From Gammaproteobacteria bacterium (GTDB lineage: Bacteria > Pseudomonadota > Gammaproteobacteria > UBA9214), in the NCBI GenBank assembly GCA_030632175.1, contig DAOVVG010000073.1:1-9321 (forward strand): DNA of 9,321 bases, written 5' to 3'. The notes beneath the pieces are model-generated. The model was not told the DNA's origin, searched no databases, and saw nothing but the letters and a program-made list of their open reading frames with translations. Each line of letters opens with the position of its first letter. Position 1 is the first letter of the stretch. This document shows, one piece after another, positions 1-6,290 of the stretch. Both the position numbers and the translations under genes were made by a program.

Positions 1-552
1 ACGGACGGGGCCGCTGCCGGTGCGGCTGTGGTCTTTGGTGTCATCATCGGTACCGGTACCGGGGGTGGTCTGGTGGTAAACCAGGCGCTGGTCTTGGGCC
101 CCAATGGGATTACCGGCGAGTGGGGACACAATCCACTACCGTGGCCGCAGCCGGAAGAACTGCCCGGTCCTGACTGTTATTGTGGCCGCTCTGGCTGTAT
201 TGAAACATGGTTGTCCGGCCCGGGCCTGGCGCGGGATTATCAGCGGGTTCACGGGGTGGCGATGAAGGCAAATGCGATCGCGGGCAGTGCCGGGTTGGGT
301 GAGGCGCAGGCCGTTGCCACGATGCAACGCTACACGGACAGAATGGCACGTGCACTGGCCAGCGTGATCAATATTATCGACCCGGATGTCATTGTGATGG
401 GTGGCGGGGTTTCTAATTGCAGGTCACTGTATGAAGATGTCCCGTCAAGGTGGGGTGAGTATGTCTTTTCGGATCGTGTGGATACCCGGCTGGAGATGGC
501 GGAACACGGTGATGACAGCGGGGTGCGTGGCGCCGCGTGGTTGTGGTCATAG
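1..552 (+). CDS. mak: ROK-family fructokinase, 3' part (5' end outside window)
   Basis: The reading frame is open from base 1, so the start codon and N-terminal domain, including the catalytic Asp region of ROK kinases, lie upstream of the window. The visible 183 residues begin in a TDGAAAGA stretch and run through the second ROK signature: the glycine-rich VIIGTGTGGG, the GEWGHNPLPW segment and the cysteine motif CYCGRSGCIETW, which in ROK sugar kinases binds structural zinc. The DPDVIVMGGG segment and the GVRGAAWLW ending resemble the E. coli manno(fructo)kinase Mak. Proteins of this type phosphorylate fructose with ATP in the cytoplasm. A related NagK or glucokinase specificity is less likely, because the GEWGHNPLPW and CYCG pattern is Mak-like, but substrate cannot be proven from sequence. 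The gene is convergent with the next one and has no apparent link to the B12 genes. Confidence 0.9.
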   Translation, partial: TDGAAAGAAVVFGVIIGTGTGGGLVVNQALVLGPNGITGEWGHNPLPWPQPEELPGPDCYCGRSGCIETWLSGPGLARDYQRVHGVAMKANAIAGSAGLGEAQAVATMQRYTDRMARALASVINIIDPDVIVMGGGVSNCRSLYEDVPSRWGEYVFSDRVDTRLEMAEHGDDSGVRGAAWLWS

Positions 553-570
553 GGTAATTTAACAAATCAC

Positions 571-590
571 GTGCAGTTGTTTCGCTGCAC
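571..590. terminator. weak hairpin between convergent genes
   Basis: In the 58-bp gap between two convergent stop codons, GTGCAG (571-576) and CTGCAC (585-590) can form a 6-bp stem with an 8-base loop. No strong T-run follows it on either strand; the minus-strand side has a modestly T-rich tail. It could act as a weak bidirectional terminator. This is inference from position and pairing only. Confidence 0.3.
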
Positions 591-610
591 CATTCCGGCA
601 AGGATCCGGG

Positions 611-1381
611 TCAGGATTTCTGGCTGGCCGCGATTTCCCGGAGCCGGGGTATCGCCAGTCCGGCAGCATCAGCCTGTTGCAGGGCACGTGCCAGACGGGC
701 GGGTGCGCTGCGACCCATGCAGCCATGGTCGGGATCACCCTCAAAGGCGGTCAGCATTCCGGCGATCAGGGCTTCCGGCTGAAAGGTTTCGCCGGTGAGC
801 GCTGCCTGTATCTGTATGACTTCGTGTGCAATCGTCTGCGCCAGTTCGCGATGGTTTTCCCAGAGTTCACTGACGCTACCGCCGGCCACCAGGCCGGCGC
901 AGTTGGTTGTGACGATATAGACGTTCTTGAGAACCAGCTCAAACAGTAATTCACTTTCATCGGCCAGTATGCGCACCGGTATGCCGAGGCTGCCGAGGCT
1001 GGTTTTGAGCAGTTCAGCAGCGGGGCCATATGCCGGGGAGGGGATCAGTACCTTGACGTCCTGACCTTTCTTTTTCTCGAACCAGACGGAGATGATTGTT
1101 GGCTTGATGAAGCCATACTGTTGCCAGTCGCCCGGCAGCAGTTCGTTCTGTAGCAGGCACAGACGTTGTTGCCAGGCAGGCGGGATTTCTTCCAGTACCG
1201 CATGCAGGTCATTTTCGGCAACGGCGACCACGACCAGCTCCGGTGACGGTAACTGTTTTGCCGCTTCAGTCAGGTCTTTATCACGAGTAACCGGGTAGAC
1301 CGGGTGTCCGCTGCGCAGCAGGCCGCGTGCAAAGACGCTGCCCATTTCGCCAATGCCGATAAGAATGACGGGTGATTTCAT
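611..1381 (-). CDS. ketopantoate reductase-like NAD(P)-binding protein
   Basis: This 256-residue protein starts with a Rossmann nucleotide-binding loop (ILIGIGEMG, with GxGxxG at residues 9-14), expected to bind NAD(P)H. A LLQNELLPG segment near 76-84 occupies the place of the QNG region of PanE. LKNVYIVTTNCAGLVAGG (151-168) aligns by pattern with the PanE helix that carries the catalytic Lys (here K152) and Asn (here N160). It is shorter than typical PanE (about 300 residues), and the C-terminal SSM...TEID region with the second catalytic residue is not recognisable, so it may not be the pantothenate-pathway enzyme. No signal peptide is seen, so it should be cytoplasmic. The ATG at 1381 has an AGGA about 10 bases upstream. 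It is divergent from btuF, sharing a short intergenic region. Substrate is unknown. Confidence 0.75.
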   Translation of the reverse strand: MKSPVILIGIGEMGSVFARGLLRSGHPVYPVTRDKDLTEAAKQLPSPELVVVAVAENDLHAVLEEIPPAWQQRLCLLQNELLPGDWQQYGFIKPTIISVWFEKKKGQDVKVLIPSPAYGPAAELLKTSLGSLGIPVRILADESELLFELVLKNVYIVTTNCAGLVAGGSVSELWENHRELAQTIAHEVIQIQAALTGETFQPEALIAGMLTAFEGDPDHGCMGRSAPARLARALQQADAAGLAIPRLREIAASQKS

Positions 1382-1456
1382 TGTCAGGATTCCTGCTTGT
1401 GTCTGTTGACCGGACGCGGGATTATAGCGCGAATGATTAATGGAAAGTGTACAGGG

Positions 1457-2356
1457 ATGCTGCAGGCTGCAGTTGTCGCGAACAGCAATGTCACCAGGTT
1501 CTGCATCTTCGCCCTGTTAGGGATGTTGTTGCTGCCGGCATCGGCTGAAATAAGGGTCATGGATGATGCCGGGCAGCCGGTTATTCTCGAGAAGCCCGCG
1601 CAACGCATCGTCAGCCTCGCCCCGCATGTCACCGAATTACTGTTTGCCGCCGGGGCGGGTGGGGCGGTGGTTGGTGTCACAGAATTCAGTGATTATCCGG
1701 AATCTGCACGTTCACTTGCGCAGGTGGGTGGCGGGGGTGGTCTTGACCTTGAGGCCATTATTGCGCTGCAACCGGATCTGGTGGTGGCCTGGCAGAGTGG
1801 TAACCCGCGTGGACAGGTGGAGCGCCTGCAGTCACTCGGCGTAACTGTGTTTTTTTCCGAGCCGCGACGGCTGCAGGATGTGCCGGCAACATTGCAGCGG
1901 CTTGGCCGTCTTGCAGGTACCGAGTCAGTGGCCGCTGCACAGGCGGACAGCTTTAATCATCGTTATATAGAGTTGCGTGATAAATATTCGTCACGTCCGA
2001 AGGTCAGTGTGTTTTACCAGATATGGGACCAACCGCTGATGACCCTGAACGGGGAACATTTATTCAGTGACGTGGTGCGTTTGTGTGGCGGAGAAAATGT
2101 CTTTAACACATTGCCCACACTGGCGCCGCAAATAGACATTGAGGCCGTGTTGCAGGCCAATCCTGATGTGATTGTTATCGCCGCTGACGCAAACGATTCG
2201 CCGTTACTGGCGGCATGGCAGCGCTGGCCGAAATTGTCGGCAGTGAAACAGGGTCATGTGTATGCCATGCAACGTGAGCAGCTGGTTCGACACAGCCCGC
2301 GTATTCTGGACGGGGCGGAACGCCTGTGTATATTGCTGGATGCTGTACGCATGTAG
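1457..2356 (+). CDS. btuF: periplasmic cobalamin-binding protein BtuF
   Basis: This is a class III periplasmic substrate-binding protein (helical-backbone family) that carries vitamin B12 from the outer-membrane receptor to BtuCD. From the ATG at 1457 it has 299 residues with a Sec signal peptide: R14, hydrophobic core CIFALLGMLLLP, likely cleavage after ASA at residue 30. There is no lipobox. Family landmarks include RIVSLAPHVTELLFAAGAG (50-68), VGVTEFSDYPESA (72-84), LDLEAIIALQPDLVV (96-110), FYQIWDQPLMTLNG (186-199) and LVRHSPRILDGAERL (276-290). The acidic residue in the first (E60) sits where BtuF-type proteins contact BtuC arginines. The frame extends upstream to a TTG at 1397 and an ATG at 1433, but those starts place too long a leader before the signal peptide. 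No start has a strong ribosome site. It lies on the opposite strand from the other btu genes. The stop codon lies in an inverted repeat. Confidence 0.93.
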   Translation: MLQAAVVANSNVTRFCIFALLGMLLLPASAEIRVMDDAGQPVILEKPAQRIVSLAPHVTELLFAAGAGGAVVGVTEFSDYPESARSLAQVGGGGGLDLEAIIALQPDLVVAWQSGNPRGQVERLQSLGVTVFFSEPRRLQDVPATLQRLGRLAGTESVAAAQADSFNHRYIELRDKYSSRPKVSVFYQIWDQPLMTLNGEHLFSDVVRLCGGENVFNTLPTLAPQIDIEAVLQANPDVIVIAADANDSPLLAAWQRWPKLSAVKQGHVYAMQREQLVRHSPRILDGAERLCILLDAVRM

Positions 2357-2418
2357 GAGCGGACCGTGTCCGCGATGGTTTTTTATATACCGTAATCGCG
2401 GACACGGTCCGCTCCTAC
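2353..2418. repeat. REPIN-like perfect 23-bp inverted repeat, possible bidirectional terminator
   Basis: The left arm (2353-2375, beginning GTAGGAGCGGACCGTGTCC) and right arm (2396-2418) are exact reverse complements around a 20-base loop (2376-2395). Each arm is itself a small hairpin (GCGGAC-CGT-GTCCGC), the typical shape of a REP sequence with a GTAG head. Two such REPs in inverted orientation make a REPIN or BIME-like unit. It fills most of the gap between convergent btuF and pduO, so it could terminate transcription from both sides, although no clean T-tract follows. The left arm contains the btuF TAG stop. Related copies lie at 6225-6405. Confidence 0.85.
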
Positions 2419-2443
2419 AGGGAATATTACTTGCCGGGTATGG

Positions 2444-2995
2444 TTATTTGCTGCGATCGTGTTTCCAGAAAACATCCGGCATGCCGGCAGTCTTGTTGAT
2501 GTGTCTTGCCATCACGAACAACAGGTCGGACAGACGATTCAGGTATTTTATGGAGACAGGATTGATGTTCTCTGCCTTTGCCAGGCTGTGGGTGCGCCGT
2601 TCTGCACGCCGACAGACGGCGCGCGCCTGGTGACAGGCAGCTGCAGCAGGGCTGCCGCCAGGCAGGATAAATTCTTTTAGTGGTGCGAGGTCTGCATTCA
2701 ATGAGTCCAGCAGTTGTTCCAGCGTGTCTACCCTGTCTGCTGTAATAACTGCGCTTCCCGGAATACAAATTTCACCGCCGATATCAAACAGTGAGTGCTG
2801 GATGTTCGTCAGTGCGGACTGTGATGTATCCGGCAGATTGTGACATAGCAGCATACCGATGGTGGTATTGAGTTCGTCAACTGCACCCATGGCTTCAACA
2901 CGCAGACTGTCCTTGTCGACGCGTGTGCCATCGCCAAGTCCGGTGCTGCCGTCGTCACCGGTACGCGTATAGATTTTCGAGAGACGGTTGCCCAT
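2444..2995 (-). CDS. pduO: PduO-type cob(I)alamin adenosyltransferase
   Basis: This 183-residue cytoplasmic enzyme transfers the 5'-deoxyadenosyl group of ATP to cob(I)alamin, making coenzyme B12. All family landmarks are present: the N-terminal ATP-binding segment TRTGDDGSTGL (10-20), VEAMGAVDELN (33-43), the arginine cluster CRRAERR (128-134) and YLNRLSDLLFVMAR (151-164). The length is normal for single-domain PduO/MMAB-type enzymes, and it is unrelated in sequence to the CobA/BtuR type. Its ATG follows the tonB stop after a single base, so it is the third gene of btuB-tonB-pduO and probably translationally coupled. Placing it behind the riboswitch means import and activation of the cofactor are likely co-regulated. 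The substrate is probably salvaged rather than newly made corrinoid, since no cob biosynthesis genes are visible. The pduO name denotes the enzyme family; no propanediol-utilisation genes are present. Confidence 0.95.
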   Translation of the reverse strand: MGNRLSKIYTRTGDDGSTGLGDGTRVDKDSLRVEAMGAVDELNTTIGMLLCHNLPDTSQSALTNIQHSLFDIGGEICIPGSAVITADRVDTLEQLLDSLNADLAPLKEFILPGGSPAAAACHQARAVCRRAERRTHSLAKAENINPVSIKYLNRLSDLLFVMARHINKTAGMPDVFWKHDRSK

Positions 2996-2996
2996 G

Positions 2997-3677
2997 TCAG
3001 CCGTCGATTAACCGGTATTCGACAGGAATGATGATGTTTGCAGTTTCACCGTGTAACCATTGCGCTGCGTTCGGGATGTTGGCCAGTTGCAGCGACTGTA
3101 ATGCTGCTTCGTCCAGTACTGCATAACCGGATGTCTCGTCGATATGCAGATCAGATATCAGGCCATCCGGTTCAATATGCAATTCCAGTTTAACCACGCC
3201 TTGCCAGCCCTTGCGACGGGCGATGGCAGGGTAGCTTAATCGTTGGGTGATAAAGTCCATCACGCTGGCACGCAAGTGCTGCTCCTGTTGCTCGCGTGAA
3301 AGGGTGGTGCTGGCAGCCTGCGTGGCGGGTGCCGGGTGCCAGCTACGCTCAGTGTGCTCCTGTGCAAGCGCTGGCGCTTCAACCGGGGGGCGTACAGCCG
3401 GGGGCTCGACCGATTGTTGCCTGACGGGTGCCGCAGTGTTCTCGGGTAGCGGTGCAGCCGGTTGCCGCAGGCGTGTTTGCTCCGGGGCGGACTGTGAGTG
3501 ACTGGCAGTCAGGTCTTGCTGCTGCACAACGGCCTCACCGGTACGGTTGCTAACAGCCAGCAACAGGACCTGGCCGGAATGGCCGGGTGCGTGTTCGGAT
3601 GGTGACCAGGAAACCAGCGCTGCAGTATGCACGGCAACTGACAGGCCCAGAAACCATTTGATGTTATGACTGATCAA
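2997..3677 (-). CDS. tonB: TonB protein, dedicated to the adjacent receptor
   Basis: The 226-residue protein has TonB architecture. A short cytoplasmic N-terminus is followed by one membrane anchor (about residues 8-24, WFLGLSVAVHTAALVSW), which carries the S-x3-H pattern (S13, H17) known to be essential in TonB. A proline- and glutamine-rich periplasmic stretch covers about 65-125. The C-terminal domain starts at SYPAIARRKGWQG (148-160), continues through TSGYAVLDEAAL (182-193) and ends in IIIPVEYRL. It should transduce proton-motive energy from ExbB-ExbD, which are not in this window, to the upstream receptor. The start is a TTG at 3677: TTGA forms a 4-base overlap with the btuB stop. No in-frame ATG exists before the membrane anchor. 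The ribosome site is weak, which fits coupling to btuB translation. pduO follows after one base. Confidence 0.92.
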   Translation of the reverse strand: MISHNIKWFLGLSVAVHTAALVSWSPSEHAPGHSGQVLLLAVSNRTGEAVVQQQDLTASHSQSAPEQTRLRQPAAPLPENTAAPVRQQSVEPPAVRPPVEAPALAQEHTERSWHPAPATQAASTTLSREQQEQHLRASVMDFITQRLSYPAIARRKGWQGVVKLELHIEPDGLISDLHIDETSGYAVLDEAALQSLQLANIPNAAQWLHGETANIIIPVEYRLIDG

Positions 3678-5743
3678 TGCCAGTTACCAAAGTCTTTTGA
3701 TACAGTGAACAGTATAGTCCTTTCCGGTAATGGATAGGCATTGTATACGCCAGGACTGAAAGTGCTGCTGACCCCGTAATCGTAGGCCTTTTCCTCGAAA
3801 ATATTATTGACCTCCGCTGTCATTCGGAATCCCCGGTAACGATGGCTTATTTTTGCATCGATTGTGTAGTAGGAGGGAATCTTCTCTGCAAAGGTGTTGG
3901 ACTGGTCATTGTCAAAGTATTTATTGTCAACGAAGTTGGCTGCAACGGTGAGGTTTGTCGCCGGTGACTGCTTCCAGGTGCCTGCCAGGCTGGCAGTATT
4001 TTCCGGCACCAGCGGCACATTTTTTCCGCTAAAGGGCCCCTCACGGAATTTGGAGCGCATGTAGGTGTAACTTCCCTGCAGTCTCAGGCGATCGCTGATA
4101 TCGTAGTTGCCACTCAGTTCCAGGCCATAGCGCCGGGTCGGGTCAAGGTTGACGTTCTCGAAGGTAACCGGGTTGAAATGGATTTCATCCTTGAGCCGCA
4201 TGTAATAGGCATTGATGGTAAAGGCGGCCCTGTCCACCCGGTAGTGGGTGCCGATATCGAAGCCGTTGCTGATTTGCGGGTCCAGCGGTGAAAACACACG
4301 GGTAAAACTGCTCGGGTCAAACTCGAACAATTCGTCCACGGTGGTGACCCGCGCACTGCGGGTCCATTTCATATAGGCGGCGGTACCGGGGGTGAACTGC
4401 TTTTCGATGCCCGCTTCCAGCATGTGCACACGTTCACTGTCATCGTAATCCGGCGCGCCGCTTTCAAAGGCGTCCCCGGCACCAGGCGCATCAGGATCGA
4501 ACTTGTCTTTGGCGTCCAGTTTTACCCATTGCAGACGGGCGCCGAGGTTGACAGTGATATCGGGCGTTGTTGCGATGGTCGTGTCTGCGTAGACGGCGGT
4601 TGATTTCTGGTCAATATGCAGGCGGTGGATAGGCTGGTTGTCAGTGCTTTTGTTCAGGGACCGGTCTGAATCATAGTCGCTATCGTAATAGTCTATGCCG
4701 GCAGTTGTCTGCGCCGGCCTGTCAAACACCTGGTGGGGTGTGATGACACGCGGTGTGAATGACCAGGTGTCCAGATCGGTGTCCAGGTAGTTGGCAAACA
4801 GGCCGCCAAAATCATAGTCGTCAAATAAGGATTTCTGGTTTTTCTTGCGGTAACCGAAATCAATGACGGCCTCGGTGCCATTATCCCAGTAATGGGTGAC
4901 CCCCGGGTTGATGCTGTAGCCATCCTGATCAGCATAATCCCGGGGCGTATTGGTTCCCTTGCGGTTGCTGCGTAGCTGGTTGATGCCCAGGCCCGGATTG
5001 ACATTGCGCTCACCCGGCAGGTCCATGTCCTGATCGAACCAGCGGGACTTCAGGAAGAACTGGTTGTTGTTATGGGTATAGCGAATATCCGTGTTCAGGC
5101 TCTTCTGGTCCAGCTTGTTATTATCACGATAGCCATCGCTGCTGACACCGTGCGCGCCAAGGAAGACTGACAGCGGCCCGGTATTGTGACTGATTTGCGC
5201 ATCCAGCTGCTGTGTGTCCAGGTTGCCTGCGCCGGCCTTGATAAAGGCGGAGGTGCCCGCCATTTCCGGTTGCCGGGTAATGATGTTGATGGCACCGCCA
5301 ACGGCTCCGTCACCGTAGAGTACTGCACCGCTGTTGCGGGTAATTTCTATACGTTCGATGCTTTGCAGGGGAATGACGCTGAAGTCCACGCTGGAAAGAT
5401 CGACATCGTTCAGGCGACGTCCGTCGAGCAGAATCAGCGTGTTTTGTGTGGCGGTAGCGCCAAATCCGCGTATATCGACCGAGGCCGCCGTCGCATTATT
5501 GCCGAACAGGCTGCGGGTCAGTACACCGGCTTCCCGGCTCAGTAATTCGGGCAGGGTGCGGGCAGTACTGTTTTCAATATCAGCCGCGGTGATGATGGTG
5601 GTATTACCGCGGGCCTTGCTGTTATCCGGATCAAGGCGTGTTGCGGTAACCAGGATATTTTCTGATTGTTCGGTCTCTGCAAAGGCGCTGGTGACAGTCA
5701 CTACAAGGGCTGCTGTCAAAAAAAATGTAAAACGGGTTTTCAT
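3674..5743 (-). CDS. btuB: TonB-dependent outer-membrane cobalamin receptor (BtuB-like)
   Basis: From the ATG at 5743 it has 689 residues. The signal peptide MKTRFTFFLTAALVV ends in AFA (cut near residue 22). A TonB box, NILVTAT, lies at 29-35 and resembles the one in E. coli BtuB. The plug domain (to about residue 150) contains VDIRGFG, TLILLDGRRLN and YGDGAVGGAINIITR. The remainder is a 22-strand-type barrel ending NNIFEEKAYDYG...TILFTVSKDFGNWH. It is longer than E. coli BtuB (614 residues). Aspartate-rich predicted loops (YYDSDYDSDRS, APDYDDSE) could bind calcium, as in BtuB, but this is inference. The frame extends to ATGs at 5755 and 5746; 5743 is chosen because GGAG (5750-5753) is then six bases away. 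The cobalamin riboswitch upstream and pduO downstream support a corrinoid substrate. The last residue is His rather than the usual aromatic. Confidence 0.9.
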   Translation of the reverse strand: MKTRFTFFLTAALVVTVTSAFAETEQSENILVTATRLDPDNSKARGNTTIITAADIENSTARTLPELLSREAGVLTRSLFGNNATAASVDIRGFGATATQNTLILLDGRRLNDVDLSSVDFSVIPLQSIERIEITRNSGAVLYGDGAVGGAINIITRQPEMAGTSAFIKAGAGNLDTQQLDAQISHNTGPLSVFLGAHGVSSDGYRDNNKLDQKSLNTDIRYTHNNNQFFLKSRWFDQDMDLPGERNVNPGLGINQLRSNRKGTNTPRDYADQDGYSINPGVTHYWDNGTEAVIDFGYRKKNQKSLFDDYDFGGLFANYLDTDLDTWSFTPRVITPHQVFDRPAQTTAGIDYYDSDYDSDRSLNKSTDNQPIHRLHIDQKSTAVYADTTIATTPDITVNLGARLQWVKLDAKDKFDPDAPGAGDAFESGAPDYDDSERVHMLEAGIEKQFTPGTAAYMKWTRSARVTTVDELFEFDPSSFTRVFSPLDPQISNGFDIGTHYRVDRAAFTINAYYMRLKDEIHFNPVTFENVNLDPTRRYGLELSGNYDISDRLRLQGSYTYMRSKFREGPFSGKNVPLVPENTASLAGTWKQSPATNLTVAANFVDNKYFDNDQSNTFAEKIPSYYTIDAKISHRYRGFRMTAEVNNIFEEKAYDYGVSSTFSPGVYNAYPLPERTILFTVSKDFGNWH

Positions 5744-5746
5744 CAT

Positions 5747-5804
5747 ATTCTCCATGCTTCAGCACGACCCCGTGCTGTAGTCCGGTCAGTTACGGAAGGA
5801 GAAT
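5747..5804 (-). promoter_or_regulatory. predicted Shine-Dalgarno-masking helix in the btuB leader
   Basis: Read on the minus strand, ATTCTCC (5804-5798) is the exact complement of GGAGAAT (5753-5747), which contains the btuB Shine-Dalgarno GGAG. A 7-bp helix between them would hide the ribosome site. It encloses a perfect 7-bp hairpin at 5760-5777 (CAGCACG, loop GGGT, CGTGCTG). No terminator with a U-run is seen, so translational control is more likely than attenuation. This is pairing by eye; energies were not computed. Confidence 0.55.
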
Positions 5805-5829
5805 GACAGAGAGAACAAGCTATCTGCCT

Positions 5830-5848
5830 GCATTGCCCTCCGCAATAC
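5830..5848 (-). promoter_or_regulatory. candidate P13-like hairpin downstream of the riboswitch core
   Basis: Twelve bases after the P1 helix, the minus strand forms a stem of about 7 bp (GTATTGC with GCAATGC, including one G-T pair) with loop GGAGG. It occupies the position of the hairpin whose loop kisses loop L5 in class I cobalamin riboswitches. GCGGAGG, partly in the stem, is nearly complementary to the CCCCCGC of the L5 region. CGGAGGG (5842-5836) can instead pair with CCTTCCG (5799-5793), which overlaps the anti-Shine-Dalgarno strand. The role is inference. Confidence 0.4.
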
Positions 5849-5859
5849 GGTCACAAACG

Positions 5860-6050
5860 TTCAGGCCGGTCTCCGGGCTCGCGAGTGGGTCGTTATCCGG
5901 GTGAATCACCTTCCCGCGCAGTGCGCAGTGGCATATTGATTCACCTTTGGCTCGCTTACCGTTGCGGGGGCAGCGCCGGGATTGTCACTACAGTGACGCA
6001 CCGGCTTCCCGTTTAATCCCGTGGACGACAGTCCGTGGGACACCTGAAAC
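5860..6050 (-). ncRNA. cobalamin riboswitch aptamer (class I)
   Basis: On the minus strand the conserved elements occur in the right order. They are the 5' P1 strand TTCAGG (6048-6043), GGGAAGCCGGTG (6010-5999), the core GCTGCCCCCGCAACGGTAAG (5974-5955), GAGCCAAAGGTGAATC (5954-5939), GCCACTGCG (5931-5923), GCGGGAAGG (5915-5907), the B12 box GAGCCCGGAGACCGGCCTGA (5880-5861) and the 3' P1 strand CCTGAA (5865-5860). GGTGAATC (5946-5939) pairs perfectly with GATTCACC (5909-5902), closing the peripheral domain. The GCCACTG and GGGAAGG blocks mark the class I type that favours adenosylcobalamin. It should repress btuB-tonB-pduO when cofactor is plentiful. The aptamer ends about 115 bases before the btuB start codon. 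Confidence 0.96.
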
Positions 6051-6062
6051 AAAGGAGGAGGC

Positions 6063-6091
6063 ACTCTAAGGCGAGCGTCGGCAGGTGTCAA
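6063..6091 (-). promoter_or_regulatory. sigma-70 promoter for the btuB-tonB-pduO leader
   Basis: On the minus strand a perfect -35 box TTGACA (6091-6086) is followed by a 17-base spacer and TAGAGT (6068-6063), which matches TATAAT at four of six positions including the key first, second and last bases. The predicted start near 6056 is only a few bases before the P1 helix, so the transcript would begin almost directly with the riboswitch. Confidence 0.75.
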
Positions 6092-6144
6092 GGGAAGTCT
6101 GTAACTGCAGGTTTTTCTGCTATAGAGGGAGTTGTAAAAGCTTC

Positions 6145-6234
6145 TGTAGGTTGGGTAAAGCGTAGCGTACCCAACAAACGGCCTTATTCAGAATGCTGTC
6201 GGGTACGTCACTTTGTTCCTTTACCCAACCTACA
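6145..6234. repeat. TTGGGTA-type inverted repeat pair
   Basis: TGTAGGTTGGGTAAAG (6145-6160) has an exact reverse complement at 6219-6234. Each half contains its own smaller palindrome: TTGGGTA with TACCCAA on the left, and GGGTA with TACCC on the right. This is the shape of two REP-like units in inverted orientation. It differs in sequence from the GTAGGAGCG family next to it. It lies 50-140 bases upstream of the btuB promoter. Confidence 0.75.
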
Positions 6235-6290
6235 TACTCGTGCGCGATCACTGCCAAATCAACACAATCGCGGACAAGTTCCGCTCCTAC
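6225..6290. repeat. REPIN-like element with damaged left arm
   Basis: The right arm (6268-6290, starting TCGCGGACAAGTTCCGCTCC) and the 20-base loop (6248-6267) match the complete element at 6340-6405. Of the expected left arm only the inner CTCGTGCGCGA (6237-6247) is kept; its outer half is replaced by the end of the TTGGGTA-type repeat. Confidence 0.65.

Noticed and set aside
1406..1434. Possible btuF promoter beginning with TTGACC
   Set aside because: At 17-base spacing the -10 would be GCGAAT, a poor match, and the better TATAGC lies only 11 bases away, so no promoter is called.
1397..1456. Longer btuF starts at TTG 1397 or ATG 1433
   Set aside because: They add 20 or 8 residues before an already complete signal peptide and show no better ribosome site than the ATG at 1457.
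5334..5780. 148-codon + strand frame opposite the btuB start
   Set aside because: It is antisense to the well-supported signal peptide and plug domain and resembles no known family; it is a shadow frame.
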